Below, piece by piece: positions 10,821 through 19,489 of a stretch of DNA of 64,000 bases. The stretch spans positions 476,686 through 540,685 of the forward strand of contig NZ_CP015249.1 in NCBI RefSeq assembly GCF_001632775.1. Direction: 5' to 3'. The notes under the pieces were generated by a model. It was not told the DNA's origin and made no database searches. It saw only the letters and a program-made list of their open reading frames with translations. The position numbers and the translations under genes are program-made. Numbering within the stretch: the stretch's first letter is position 1; each line of letters starts with the position of its first letter. Source of the DNA: Dokdonella koreensis DS-123 (GTDB lineage: Bacteria > Pseudomonadota > Gammaproteobacteria > Xanthomonadales > Rhodanobacteraceae).

Positions 10821-11774
10821 TCAGTCGCCGTGGCGGCCGGTCGGCAGGGTGCGCAGGCCCTCGCGGAACTGGCGCGGGCTGATACCGGCCTGGCGCTTGA
10901 AGGCGGCGCTGAGATGGCTGTGGCTGGCGAAGCCGGTCGCCAGCGCGATGGTGGCGATGTCCTGGCCGCTGTTGAGCAGCAGCCAGCGCGCGCGACGCAG
11001 GCGCTCCGCCAGCACGTATTGCGCCGGGGTGGTGCCGAAGCTGTGGCGGAACGCGATCAGCAACTGGTGCACGCTGAAGTCCGCGATCGCGGCCAGCTCG
11101 GCCAGGGTGATGCGCCGGTCGAGGGTGTCGGCGACGTAGTCGCTGATGCGCTGGGCGGTCTTCGCGTCGAAGGCGGCACGGCGCACGCCGGCCGGACGGC
11201 AGGCACCGCCGCGGCGGTAGTCGCGGAACAGGTGCTGGCGCAGCATCAGTTGCAGCCGCTCGCCCATCATCGCCGCCAGGTCGTCCTCGGCCGCGGCCAG
11301 GCGTGCCATCTGCGCCACCGCGTAGTAGAGGAACTCGTCGCGATGGGCCATGCACGGCCGCAGCGTGTCGAGGCGGCCGCTGCCGTCGCCGGGCAGCTCG
11401 GCCGCGGCGTCGGGTGCGATGCGCAGCTCCGCGTAGGTGATGACCTGGCCGCGCGCCTGGCTGACGTAGCGGCCGCCGGCCGGCACCAGCCAGATGTCAC
11501 CCGGCGACGGCGGGTCGTGGGTGGCGCCGATGCCTTCGATCTCGGTGTCCAGCTCGCGCATCGCGCCGCCCAGGTGCACGATCAGCGTATGGCGCGGCTG
11601 CGTGATCGCCCAGGTAGTGCGCTGCCGGATGTCCTCGCGGCACACCAGGAACGCGACGCCGTCCCACTGGCGCTCGGAAAGGACCGAGAACGCCGCGGCG
11701 GGCTCGCCCGGTCCGCGCGCGGTCAGCCAGTTGTCGTCATCCGGATGCGGAGAATTTGACAGTCGTGCGGACAC
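10821..11774 (-). CDS. AraC-family transcriptional regulator
   Basis: 317 residues. The last hundred form a double helix-turn-helix AraC/XylS DNA-binding domain (ITLAELAAIADFSVHQLLIAF and DIATIALATGFASHSHLSAAFK, ending ISPRQFRE). The N-terminal 190 residues resemble a cupin-type ligand-sensing domain. The start is a GTG at 11774; no in-frame ATG precedes it. It is divergent from the SDR gene with a 124-nt shared spacer, so the natural hypothesis is that it controls that oxidoreductase. Confidence 0.92.
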   Translation of the reverse strand: MSARLSNSPHPDDDNWLTARGPGEPAAAFSVLSERQWDGVAFLVCREDIRQRTTWAITQPRHTLIVHLGGAMRELDTEIEGIGATHDPPSPGDIWLVPAGGRYVSQARGQVITYAELRIAPDAAAELPGDGSGRLDTLRPCMAHRDEFLYYAVAQMARLAAAEDDLAAMMGERLQLMLRQHLFRDYRRGGACRPAGVRRAAFDAKTAQRISDYVADTLDRRITLAELAAIADFSVHQLLIAFRHSFGTTPAQYVLAERLRRARWLLLNSGQDIATIALATGFASHSHLSAAFKRQAGISPRQFREGLRTLPTGRHGD

Positions 11775-11898
11775 GATGAAAACACCCCGGGCTCGGTTGG
11801 CGTCATCTTAGCCAGGATCTGCCGGCCCCGGCCGCGATGCGTTGCCAAATGACACATTCGCCACGCCGGCGGACACCCCCCCACAAGGAGACACCCTC

Positions 11899-12672
11899 AT
11901 GTCCGACCATACCCTGACCGGCAAGGTCGCCGTCATCGCCGGCGGCGGCAAGAACCTCGGTGCGCTGATCGCGCGGCAGTTCGTCGAAGGCGGCGCACGC
12001 GGCATCGCCGTCCACTACCACAGCGACGCGTCGCGGGCCGATGCGGAGAAGACCGTCGCGGACCTCAAGGCACTCGGCGCGGAGGCGTTCGCGATCCAGG
12101 GCGACCTGTCGGAGGTCGCCAACGTCGCGCGCCTGTTCGACGAGACGAAGGCGCGCTTCGGCCGCATCGACATCGCGATCAACACGGTGGGCCTGGTCAT
12201 CAAGAAGCCGATCCTGGAGGTCACCGAGGACGACTACGAGCGCAGCTTCGCGGCCAACTCGAAGGCGGCGTTCTTCTTCATCCAGCAGGCCGGCCGCACG
12301 CTGGCCGACGGCGGCAGCATCGTCACCCTGGTCAGCTCGCTGCTGGCGGCCTATACGCCGTACTACGCGGTCTACCCGGGCAGCAAGGCGCCGGTGGAGC
12401 ACTACACGCGCGCGGCATCCAAGGAGTTCGGCGAGCGCGGCATCTCGGTCAACGCGATCGGCCCGGGCCCGATGGACACGCCGTTCTTCTACGGCCAGGA
12501 GAGCGCCGAGGCGGTGGCCTACCACAGCTCGGCGGCGGCGCTCAGCAAGCACTCGAAGAAGGGCCTGACCGACATCGAGGACATCGCGCCGATCGTGCGC
12601 TTCCTGGTCACCGACGGCTGGTGGATCACCGGCCAGACGATCTTCGCGAACGGCGGCTACACCACGCGCTGA
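11899..12672 (+). CDS. Short-chain dehydrogenase/reductase
   Basis: 257-residue classical SDR oxidoreductase. The cofactor loop is GGGKNLG (residues 15-21), a variant of the usual TGxxxGxG, followed by the GDLS acidic turn and the catalytic YPGSK (Y159, K163). The ATG at 11899 is preceded by a perfect AAGGAG (11885-11890); an upstream in-frame ATG at 11842 lacks one and was rejected. The substrate is unknown. The gene faces the AraC regulator across a 124-nt divergent spacer, and a strong hairpin follows the stop. Confidence 0.92.
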   Translation: MSDHTLTGKVAVIAGGGKNLGALIARQFVEGGARGIAVHYHSDASRADAEKTVADLKALGAEAFAIQGDLSEVANVARLFDETKARFGRIDIAINTVGLVIKKPILEVTEDDYERSFAANSKAAFFFIQQAGRTLADGGSIVTLVSSLLAAYTPYYAVYPGSKAPVEHYTRAASKEFGERGISVNAIGPGPMDTPFFYGQESAEAVAYHSSAAALSKHSKKGLTDIEDIAPIVRFLVTDGWWITGQTIFANGGYTTR

Positions 12673-12687
12673 CGCGCAACAGGGGAC

Positions 12688-12721
12688 GGCGCGCCGCGTG
12701 GTCACGTGCCCGCGGCGCGCC
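12688..12721 (+). terminator. Hairpin after the SDR gene
   Basis: Perfect 11-bp inverted repeat (GGCGCGCCGCG at 12688-12698, CGCGGCGCGCC at 12711-12721) with a 12-nt loop, beginning 16 nt after the SDR stop. There is no clear U-tract, as is common for terminators in genomes this GC-rich. Confidence 0.5.
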
Positions 12722-13012
12722 GGCCCGTACCGGCGGAGCGCGCCGTCTCGATCGTGAGGCGCGACTCCCGGGGCGCGCGGCGGATTGTGTGCGCTGCGCG
12801 CAACGGATGGCGTGGCTCCGTCACGACGGGGCAAATCGAAAACGGCCGGGCAGGCCGGCTTCCGGCGACCTGCTAAAGTCGGCGGCGACCGGCGCCGGAT
12901 CCGGCGATGCGAGCGATGCACGACGGCAACGACACGCCGGCCATCGGGCGCGTCGTGGCGGATTCGCCGCGACCGCGATGCGATCGTCCGCAACCGGCTG
13001 GCCGCACCGCAG
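12722..13012. other. Non-coding spacer
   Basis: Between the SDR terminator and the small membrane protein. ORFs across this stretch lack ribosome binding sites and family features. No promoter, RNA or repeat was recognised. Confidence 0.5.
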
Positions 13013-13027
13013 AGGAGAACCGACGAC

Positions 13028-13318
13028 ATGCGCACCCTCGTACTGATCCTGATCGGCCTGGTGGTACTCGCACTCGCGACCGGACTCAGCCGGCCGGTGC
13101 GACGGCCGCTGGCGGCGCTCGTGTTCATCGGCTTCTGGCTGGTGGTCTGCGCAGCCAATCTCGCGGTCGGCCTCTCGCACGGCTATTCGCTCGGCGAGGA
13201 GATTGGTATCCATCTGGTGTTGTTCGGCGTGCCGGCCGTGGCGGCATGGGTCGTCCGCCGGCAGGCGATCCGTGTGGCCGGTCAAGGCAGCGTGCCGGAG
13301 CAATCGCCGCGCGAGTGA
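13028..13318 (+). CDS. Small three-helix membrane protein, hypothetical
   Basis: 96 residues, largely hydrophobic, with three predicted transmembrane helices at about residues 3-20, 29-48 and 58-77 and a short polar tail. AGGAG lies 10 nt before the ATG (13013-13017), which fixes the start; the longer in-frame extension upstream has no ribosome site and is compositionally random. No family recognised. It stands alone: the next gene, the kinase, is convergent. Confidence 0.65.
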   Translation: MRTLVLILIGLVVLALATGLSRPVRRPLAALVFIGFWLVVCAANLAVGLSHGYSLGEEIGIHLVLFGVPAVAAWVVRRQAIRVAGQGSVPEQSPRE

Positions 13319-13531
13319 CCGCTGCGCCGAGGCGCACGTCGATTGGCACGGGCCGGCTCGATCGGGCGCCCGGCGTTCACGCTTCGCCGCGCTGCCGTGC
13401 CTGCCGGGTGACCTGAGCGACGCTCGGACTGCCGGACGCCGGTTGCCGCGCGGACAACGGCTTCGGCCTCCGTGGCCGCGGACGAGCAGCCGGCGGTCCG
13501 CCGAGCATACCCGGTTCTTCGTGAGGTGCCG

Positions 13532-15988
13532 TCAGCGCTCGCGCGGCGTCCGCGCGTCGCTCGATCCGGTCCTGTCCGGTGCCGCGGGCGCTTCGAGCGA
13601 GGCCAGCCATTCGCGCGCCTGCGCCGTGCGGCGGTGGTCGGTACCGACCGTCGCCTCGAATGCGGCGACGGCCGCGCGGGCGTCGGCAAGCGCCGCGTCA
13701 CTGCGGCCGAGTGCGGTGCGTGTGCGGCTGCGGTAGACCAGGGCGATCGCGCGTTCGGGCCGGCCGCCCAGCGCGGCCGGATCGTCGAGCAGGGCGTCGA
13801 GCAGGCCGAGCGCTTCGGCCGGCCGGTCCTGCCGGCCGATCGCATTGGCCAGGCTCATCTGCGTGATCCAGGCGCCGGGATCGTCGGCGCCGCGTGCGGC
13901 ACGTTCGGCTTCGAGCAGGGCGCGGAACGCGGTTTCGGCTTCGGCGTAGCGCCGGCTCGCGAGCAGTTCGTTGGCGAGGTTGTAGCGCGTGCTGAGCGTG
14001 CTGGCGTGGCCGGGGCCGAGCCGGCGCTGCTTGATCGCGAGGTCGCCGGTCCAGATCGCGATCGCGGCGGCGCGATCGCCGCTCTGGCTGAGCGCGACGG
14101 CGAGCTCGTTGTGGTTGCGCAGGGTCTCCGGATGCTCGGTGCCGAATACCGCCAGGCGCCGCGCGTGGAGGTCGCGCAGTACCGCGATCGCCTCGGCCTG
14201 GCGGCCGCCGTCGCGCAGCGCGCGCGCCTTGCCTTCGAGGCTGCGCAGGCGGCGGTAGTCGTCGGCGCCGTCGCGCGCGGCGCGGCGGGCGGCAGTGGCG
14301 TCGAACAGGGCGGCGGCGGGCTCGGCATGGCCCTGCAGCAGCCACAGGTGGCCGCGCGTGTCGGCGTGGTCGAGCTTCAGCGCGTCGTCGTCGGGGCGGG
14401 TCTGCAGCGCCTGCACCAGCGTCGCGTCGAGCGTGACGGCCTCGTCGAGCCGGCCGGCCCAGCTCAGCGTGTCGAGCAGGGCGATGCGCGCGGCGATCAG
14501 CGCATCGCCGCCGCCGTCGCGCCGTGCCTCGAGCACGCCGATCAGCGTTTCGAGCCGGTGCTGCGCGGCCGCGTAGTCGCTGGCGGCGAGGTCGCGGCGC
14601 GCCTGCTGCAGCACGATGCCGACCGCGTCGGGATCGTCGGCCGGCGCCAGCCGGCGGCGCAGCGCGTACGCGCGATCGAACTGCTCGCCGGCCAGGCCCA
14701 GTTCGCCGATACCGGCGTAGGTCGCGCCCAGCGTGCGGCGCAGCTCCGACTCGATCGCCGGCTGGTCGGCGAAACGCCTGCCGACGCGCGCCAGCGCCCG
14801 GTCGAGCGCTTCGCGCACGCGCAGGTCCGGCTGGCTGGCCGTGAACGGATCGGCGGCGGCGAGCAGGTCGTCGCTGACGAAGGCGTTGATCGCGCGGACC
14901 TTGGCGGCCTCGGCACGCGCGAGGTCACGCTCGCGTGCCAGGCGTGCGTTGAACGCCAGCACCAGCGCGATCGCCGCGAGGCCCGCCAGCGTCACCGCGA
15001 TGGCGGTGACCGGACGCCGCCGCAGCGCGCAGGCGAGCACATACGGCCAGCGGCCGCGCAGGGCCTCGACCGGACGGCGCTCGCGCAGGCGCTCGATGTC
15101 GGCGCGCAGTTCCGTGACCGAGCCATAGCGCGCCGCGGGATCGGCGGCGCAGGCACGGCCGAGCACGGCCAGCAGCTCGCGCCGCCGCACGGCCGGCATC
15201 GCGATCCAGTGCGCCGCATGCAGCGACGGCGGCGCCGCGGCGGGCGGCGTCCCGTCGCCAAGGCCGGTCGCCGTTGCGTCGCCGTCGCCGTCGCGCACGA
15301 GCAGGCCGGCCAGCAGACGGCCGAGCTGATACTGGTCCGAGGCGGTGCCGACCGCCTCGCCGGCGAGCTGTTCGGGGCTGGCGTGGCCGGGTGAGTACGC
15401 GCGCGGGCTGTCGCCGTCGCCGAGCAGGACGGCGATGCCGAAATCGAGCAGACGCGGCCGTCCGTCCGCATCGACGAGCACGTTGCCGGGTTTGATGTCG
15501 CGGTGGATCAGCAACCGCGCATGCGCGAACTGCACGGCCTCGGCCACGCCGAGCCACAGCCGCAGGCGCGCGTCCAGGGACAGCCCGTGGCGGCGGCAAT
15601 GGCGATCGATGCGCTCGCCCTCGACCCATTCCATCGCGAACCAGAGCAGGCCTTCGGCGTCGCTGCCGCCGTCGAGCAGGCGCGCGATGTTCGGATGGCG
15701 CAGGCCGGCCAGGATCTGCCGCTCGCGCCGGAACAGCTCGGTGCCGGCCGCGCTGCCGCGTTCGGCCAGGCACTTGAGCGCGACCTGCTGCGCGAACTCG
15801 CCGTCGGCGCGCTCGGCCAGGTGCACGACGCCCATGCCGCCGCGGCCGAGCTCACGCACGACGCGATAGGCGCCCAGCCGCGTGCCGGCGGGCAGCGCTT
15901 CGGTGTCGCTGCGCGCGAGCAGATCGCGCAGCAGGGCGCCGCCGAGCAGGACGCCGGGTTCGAGCAGGTCGCGTGCACGGTGCGTCAT
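13532..15988 (-). CDS. Membrane Ser/Thr protein kinase with TPR sensor domain
   Basis: 818 residues. An N-terminal Hanks-type kinase domain (about residues 41-310) has GRGGMG, the catalytic Lys K72, HRDIKPGN (D164, N169) and DFG (182-184), all intact. One transmembrane helix (about 327-347) separates it from a long helical region with tetratricopeptide-like repeats, probably periplasmic. The gene lies 72 nt downstream of an ECF sigma gene and is probably co-transcribed. In Xanthomonas (PknS/EcfK) and Vibrio (PknT/EcfP) such kinases activate ECF43-type sigma factors by threonine phosphorylation; the same is inferred here. Confidence 0.93.
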   Translation of the reverse strand: MTHRARDLLEPGVLLGGALLRDLLARSDTEALPAGTRLGAYRVVRELGRGGMGVVHLAERADGEFAQQVALKCLAERGSAAGTELFRRERQILAGLRHPNIARLLDGGSDAEGLLWFAMEWVEGERIDRHCRRHGLSLDARLRLWLGVAEAVQFAHARLLIHRDIKPGNVLVDADGRPRLLDFGIAVLLGDGDSPRAYSPGHASPEQLAGEAVGTASDQYQLGRLLAGLLVRDGDGDATATGLGDGTPPAAAPPSLHAAHWIAMPAVRRRELLAVLGRACAADPAARYGSVTELRADIERLRERRPVEALRGRWPYVLACALRRRPVTAIAVTLAGLAAIALVLAFNARLARERDLARAEAAKVRAINAFVSDDLLAAADPFTASQPDLRVREALDRALARVGRRFADQPAIESELRRTLGATYAGIGELGLAGEQFDRAYALRRRLAPADDPDAVGIVLQQARRDLAASDYAAAQHRLETLIGVLEARRDGGGDALIAARIALLDTLSWAGRLDEAVTLDATLVQALQTRPDDDALKLDHADTRGHLWLLQGHAEPAAALFDATAARRAARDGADDYRRLRSLEGKARALRDGGRQAEAIAVLRDLHARRLAVFGTEHPETLRNHNELAVALSQSGDRAAAIAIWTGDLAIKQRRLGPGHASTLSTRYNLANELLASRRYAEAETAFRALLEAERAARGADDPGAWITQMSLANAIGRQDRPAEALGLLDALLDDPAALGGRPERAIALVYRSRTRTALGRSDAALADARAAVAAFEATVGTDHRRTAQAREWLASLEAPAAPDRTGSSDARTPRER

Positions 15989-16060
15989 CGGAATCGGGCT
16001 GGCCGGGGCGGGGACATCGACGCTAACCCGGTCCGGCGGCAGGGTCCGCCAGCGCGCCGC

Positions 16061-16612
16061 TCAGGTCTCATCGAGCAGATCCGCCAGGCGCTGCCGCGCC
16101 TCCAGCCACAGCCGCTGGCTGGTGCGCAGCGGCAGGTCGAGCGCATCGGCGGTTTCCTGCTCGGTCATGCCGGCGAAGATCCGGCACTCGACGACGCGTA
16201 CGCAGCGCGGGTCCTCTGCTTCCAGGCGCATCAGCGCCGAGTCGAGCTCGATCAGGCCGCGCGCCTCCTCGGCGATCGCGTCGGCGTGGGCGTCGGCGTC
16301 CACGTGCGAGGCGCCGCCGCCGCGCTTGAGCGCCACGCGGTCGCGCGCGTGGTTGAGCATCAGCTGGCGCATCGCCCGCGCGGCCAGTGCGAGGAAATGC
16401 ATGCGGTCGACGATGCCGTCGGCGCCGCCGCGCGCCAGCCGCAGATAGCAGTCGTGCACGAGCACGGTCGGGTTGAACGTGGCGCTGCCGTGGCCGCCGA
16501 GCAGGCCGCGGGCGATGCGCTTCAGGTCCTCGTAGACCAGGCCGACCGCGCGCTCCCAGGCCTGGGCGTCGCCGGTGCGGGCCTGGGCGAGCAGCAGCGT
16601 GATGTCGGTCAT
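16061..16612 (-). CDS. ECF sigma factor, ECF43-like
   Basis: 183 residues of the TIGR02999-type sigma-70 group. Region 2 contains NPTVLVHDCYLRL in place of the acidic DAED motif that normally contacts core polymerase. Region 4 (MTEQETADALDLPLRTSQRLW) is a standard helix-turn-helix. In the ECF43 group the missing charge is supplied by phosphorylating a threonine in this area; T49 of the PT pair is the obvious candidate (inference). No anti-sigma gene is adjacent; the kinase gene follows after 72 nt. It is divergent from the first delta-60 gene with 165 nt between starts, so that pair may be its target. Confidence 0.88.
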   Translation of the reverse strand: MTDITLLLAQARTGDAQAWERAVGLVYEDLKRIARGLLGGHGSATFNPTVLVHDCYLRLARGGADGIVDRMHFLALAARAMRQLMLNHARDRVALKRGGGASHVDADAHADAIAEEARGLIELDSALMRLEAEDPRCVRVVECRIFAGMTEQETADALDLPLRTSQRLWLEARQRLADLLDET

Positions 16613-16777
16613 CGGCGGACCTCCGGATGGCGTGCCCGATTGTAGGCGGGCGGTGGTGACCTGCGGGTCTTTGGCGGGCCGGCACGCGATTGCGGGTTTC
16701 CGAGGATGAGCAGGCGATCACGGGTCCATCCCGGGTCCGGTCGATCGCCGTCTGTCAAAGCCGACCGGGAGTCCCCC

Positions 16778-19243
16778 ATGACCGCTCGCATCTCGCTTCG
16801 TCTGGCCGCCTTGCTGGGCACCTGTCTGCTCGCGCTGAGTGCGACACCGGTCGCCGCACAGCTACGCGAGAGCCGCTTCGCGCCCGAGCCGAACGGCCCG
16901 GTGCACGCGATGGCCGAACAGGCGGACGGCAAGCTGCTGATCGGCGGCAACTTCACCGCGATCGGCGGCGTCGCGCGTACCGCATTGGCACGCCTGCATG
17001 CCGACGGCCGCGTCGATACCGGCTTCGACGCGCGGATCGCGGCCGGTTCGGTCGCCGCGATCGTGGTGGAGCCGGGCGGGCGCATCGTCATCGGCGGCAC
17101 GTTCACGCAGGTAGCGGGCAGCCCACGCCAGCGCCTGGCGCGGCTCGGCACCGACGGCGTGCTCGACCCCGGCTTCAACCCGGGCGCCGACGGCGCGGTC
17201 GAAGCGCTCCTGCGCCAGGCCAATGGCCGCCTGCTGGTCGGCGGCAGCTTTTCCAGCGTCGGCGGCCTGCCGCAGGCGCGCCTGGCACGGCTCGACGCCG
17301 GCGGCCGCGTCGACGCATCGTTCGCGACCACGGTCAGCGGCGTCCACGTCGATCAGCTCGCCGCGCAGCCGGATGGGAAGATCCTGATCGGTGGCTTGTT
17401 CAGCACGGTCGCCGGCCAGCTGCGCGAACACGTCGCGCGGCTCGACGCCAACGGCCGGCTCGATCCGGGCTTCCGTGCCGACATCGACGGTGTGGTCTCG
17501 GCCTTCGCGCCGCTGCCGGGTGGTCTGCTCTACATCGGCGGTACGTTCTCACGCGTCAACGGCGTGGACCGCGCACGCCTGGCGCGCCTGCGCGCCGACG
17601 GCACGGCCGATCCGAGCTTCACGGTCGGCGCGAACAATACGGTCACCGCGCTGGCGCTGGCACCGGACGGCCAGCTGTGGATCGGCGGCATGTTCACGTT
17701 GCTCGGCAACCAGCTGCGCACGCGGCTGGCGCGCCTCGACATCAGCGGCGGTCTGGATATGGATTTCCTGCCGGCCGCCGATGCCACGGTCGGGCAGCTG
17801 CTGATCCAGCCCGACGGCCGCGTGGTCCTCGGCGGCGCCTTCACCAAGATCAACGGGCTGCCGCGCGCGCGGTTGGCGCGGATGGATCCGGTCGGCACGC
17901 CCGACGATGATTTCGTGATCGCCGCCAACGAAGGCATCGGCTTCATCGACACGCTGGCGGTGCATGCCGATGGTCTCATCGCCGTCGGCGGCACCTTCGA
18001 GTCGATCGGTGGCGAGATGCGCTGGAACCTGGCGTGGCTGACCTCGTTCGGCAGGACCGCCTTCGGCTTGAGTCCCGCGCCGAATCAGGTCGTGTCGAGT
18101 CTGGTCGTCGCCGCCGACGATCGCGTGACCGTCGGCGGCGCCTTCTCGCAGATCGCCGGCCAGACCTGTGACGGCCTGACCCGGCTCGGCGCCGGTGCCC
18201 TGCCGGATGCCGGATTCGGCGGTTGCGCAGTACGCTCGGGCACGGTGACCGGTCAGGTTCCGCTGGCCGGGGGCGACTGGCTGATCGTCGGCGACTTCAC
18301 CTCGGTGGCCGGTCAGCCGCGTGCCGGCATCGCGCGGCTGACCGAGGTCGGCACGCTGATCGCCGGTTTCGCGCCGGGCGCCGACGGCTGGGTCGCGCGC
18401 GCGATCGAGCAGGCCGACGGGCGCCTGGTACTGGCCGGCGAGTTCACGGCTCTGGCGGGCCAGCCGCGCCGTTTCATCGGCCGCCTGCTGCCGAACGGAC
18501 AGTCCGATGCGAGCTTCGCCGTCGTCGTCGACGCCGCGATCCAGTCGCTGGTCCAGCAGCCCGACGGCAAGCTGCTGATCGGCGGCGGCTTCACGACGGT
18601 CGACGGTGTATCCGCGCCCGGCATCGCACGCTTGCATGCGGATGGTACGCGCGATGCCACGTTCGACGCCGAGCTGGACTTCGGCGACGCCGCGAGCATC
18701 GAGCTGCAGACCGACGGGGGCCTGGTCCTCGGCGGCCTGTTCGTGGTCGACGACGCGCTGCGCGGCGTCGTGCGCCTGCACGCCGACGGCTCGCGCGATG
18801 CAGCGTTCTCGATACCGATAGCGGCCCCGTCGACGGCGCTCGCGCTGCAGGGCGACGGCCGGCTGCTGGTCGCCGGCCTGCTCGCCGACGGCGGCGGCGC
18901 CGGCCACGGCGTGGTCCGCTACAGCCTGGCCGACGCGGCCGTGCAGCGGCTCGAGACGCAGGGCCGCACCGTGCGCTGGCGCCGTTCCGGGACAAGCCCG
19001 GAACTGGCGGCGCCGCCGAAGCTGTTCGTCTCGGCCAACGGCATCACCTACGTACCGGCTGGGACGATGCAGCGCGTCGGCGACGCCTGGGAGGCCAGCG
19101 GGTTGCAGGCCACGCCGGGCCAGTCGTTCTGGTTGCGCGCCGAGGGGCGCGTCAGCAGTGCGGGCGGCTCGTCGATGAGCGTGGTCCGCTCGACGCTGCG
19201 CACAGCCCTGGTCGACCGGATCTTCGAGGACCGCTTCGAGTAG
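16778..19243 (+). CDS. Secreted delta-60 repeat protein, copy 1
   Basis: 821 residues. A signal peptide (residues 1-28, ending TPVAAQ) is followed by about 14 delta-60 repeats of roughly 52 residues, each like ADGKLLIGGNFT...RLHADGRVD..F. The repeats probably form a beta-propeller or solenoid. A C-terminal domain of about 100 residues (from VRWRRSGTSPEL) is shared with the next gene, and the chain ends DRIFEDRFE. The ATG at 16778, with GGGAG upstream, was preferred over one at 16706 because it begins the signal peptide directly. Role unknown; surface or secreted. Probably a tandem duplicate of the following gene. Confidence 0.88.
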   Translation: MTARISLRLAALLGTCLLALSATPVAAQLRESRFAPEPNGPVHAMAEQADGKLLIGGNFTAIGGVARTALARLHADGRVDTGFDARIAAGSVAAIVVEPGGRIVIGGTFTQVAGSPRQRLARLGTDGVLDPGFNPGADGAVEALLRQANGRLLVGGSFSSVGGLPQARLARLDAGGRVDASFATTVSGVHVDQLAAQPDGKILIGGLFSTVAGQLREHVARLDANGRLDPGFRADIDGVVSAFAPLPGGLLYIGGTFSRVNGVDRARLARLRADGTADPSFTVGANNTVTALALAPDGQLWIGGMFTLLGNQLRTRLARLDISGGLDMDFLPAADATVGQLLIQPDGRVVLGGAFTKINGLPRARLARMDPVGTPDDDFVIAANEGIGFIDTLAVHADGLIAVGGTFESIGGEMRWNLAWLTSFGRTAFGLSPAPNQVVSSLVVAADDRVTVGGAFSQIAGQTCDGLTRLGAGALPDAGFGGCAVRSGTVTGQVPLAGGDWLIVGDFTSVAGQPRAGIARLTEVGTLIAGFAPGADGWVARAIEQADGRLVLAGEFTALAGQPRRFIGRLLPNGQSDASFAVVVDAAIQSLVQQPDGKLLIGGGFTTVDGVSAPGIARLHADGTRDATFDAELDFGDAASIELQTDGGLVLGGLFVVDDALRGVVRLHADGSRDAAFSIPIAAPSTALALQGDGRLLVAGLLADGGGAGHGVVRYSLADAAVQRLETQGRTVRWRRSGTSPELAAPPKLFVSANGITYVPAGTMQRVGDAWEASGLQATPGQSFWLRAEGRVSSAGGSSMSVVRSTLRTALVDRIFEDRFE

Positions 19244-19489
19244 CGGCCGCATAGCGATGCGATGCGCGGAACCGATCGCATGCGGGCGGTGGCAGGCGTC
19301 ACGAGGCGCGTGAGCGACGGCGCGGCGGCGCACCGCACCGCAAACGCGTGCGTCCCCCCCCAGTGGCCGCCGCCGGCGCCGCTCGGGCCTTCCCCGCCGC
19401 CGGCATCGCTCGTCTCCGGCATCGGTACCACCCTTTCACGTCCCACGACACCCAACCCCGCGACATCAGTCCCCGAGAGGTCCATTCGC

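Noticed and set aside
11842-11898. Upstream in-frame start for the SDR
   Set aside because: No ribosome binding site; ATG 11899 has a perfect AAGGAG and matches the family N-terminus.
16706-16777. Upstream in-frame start for delta-60 copy 1
   Set aside because: Adds 24 Arg/Ser-rich residues before a clean signal peptide; ATG 16778 has GGGAG upstream.
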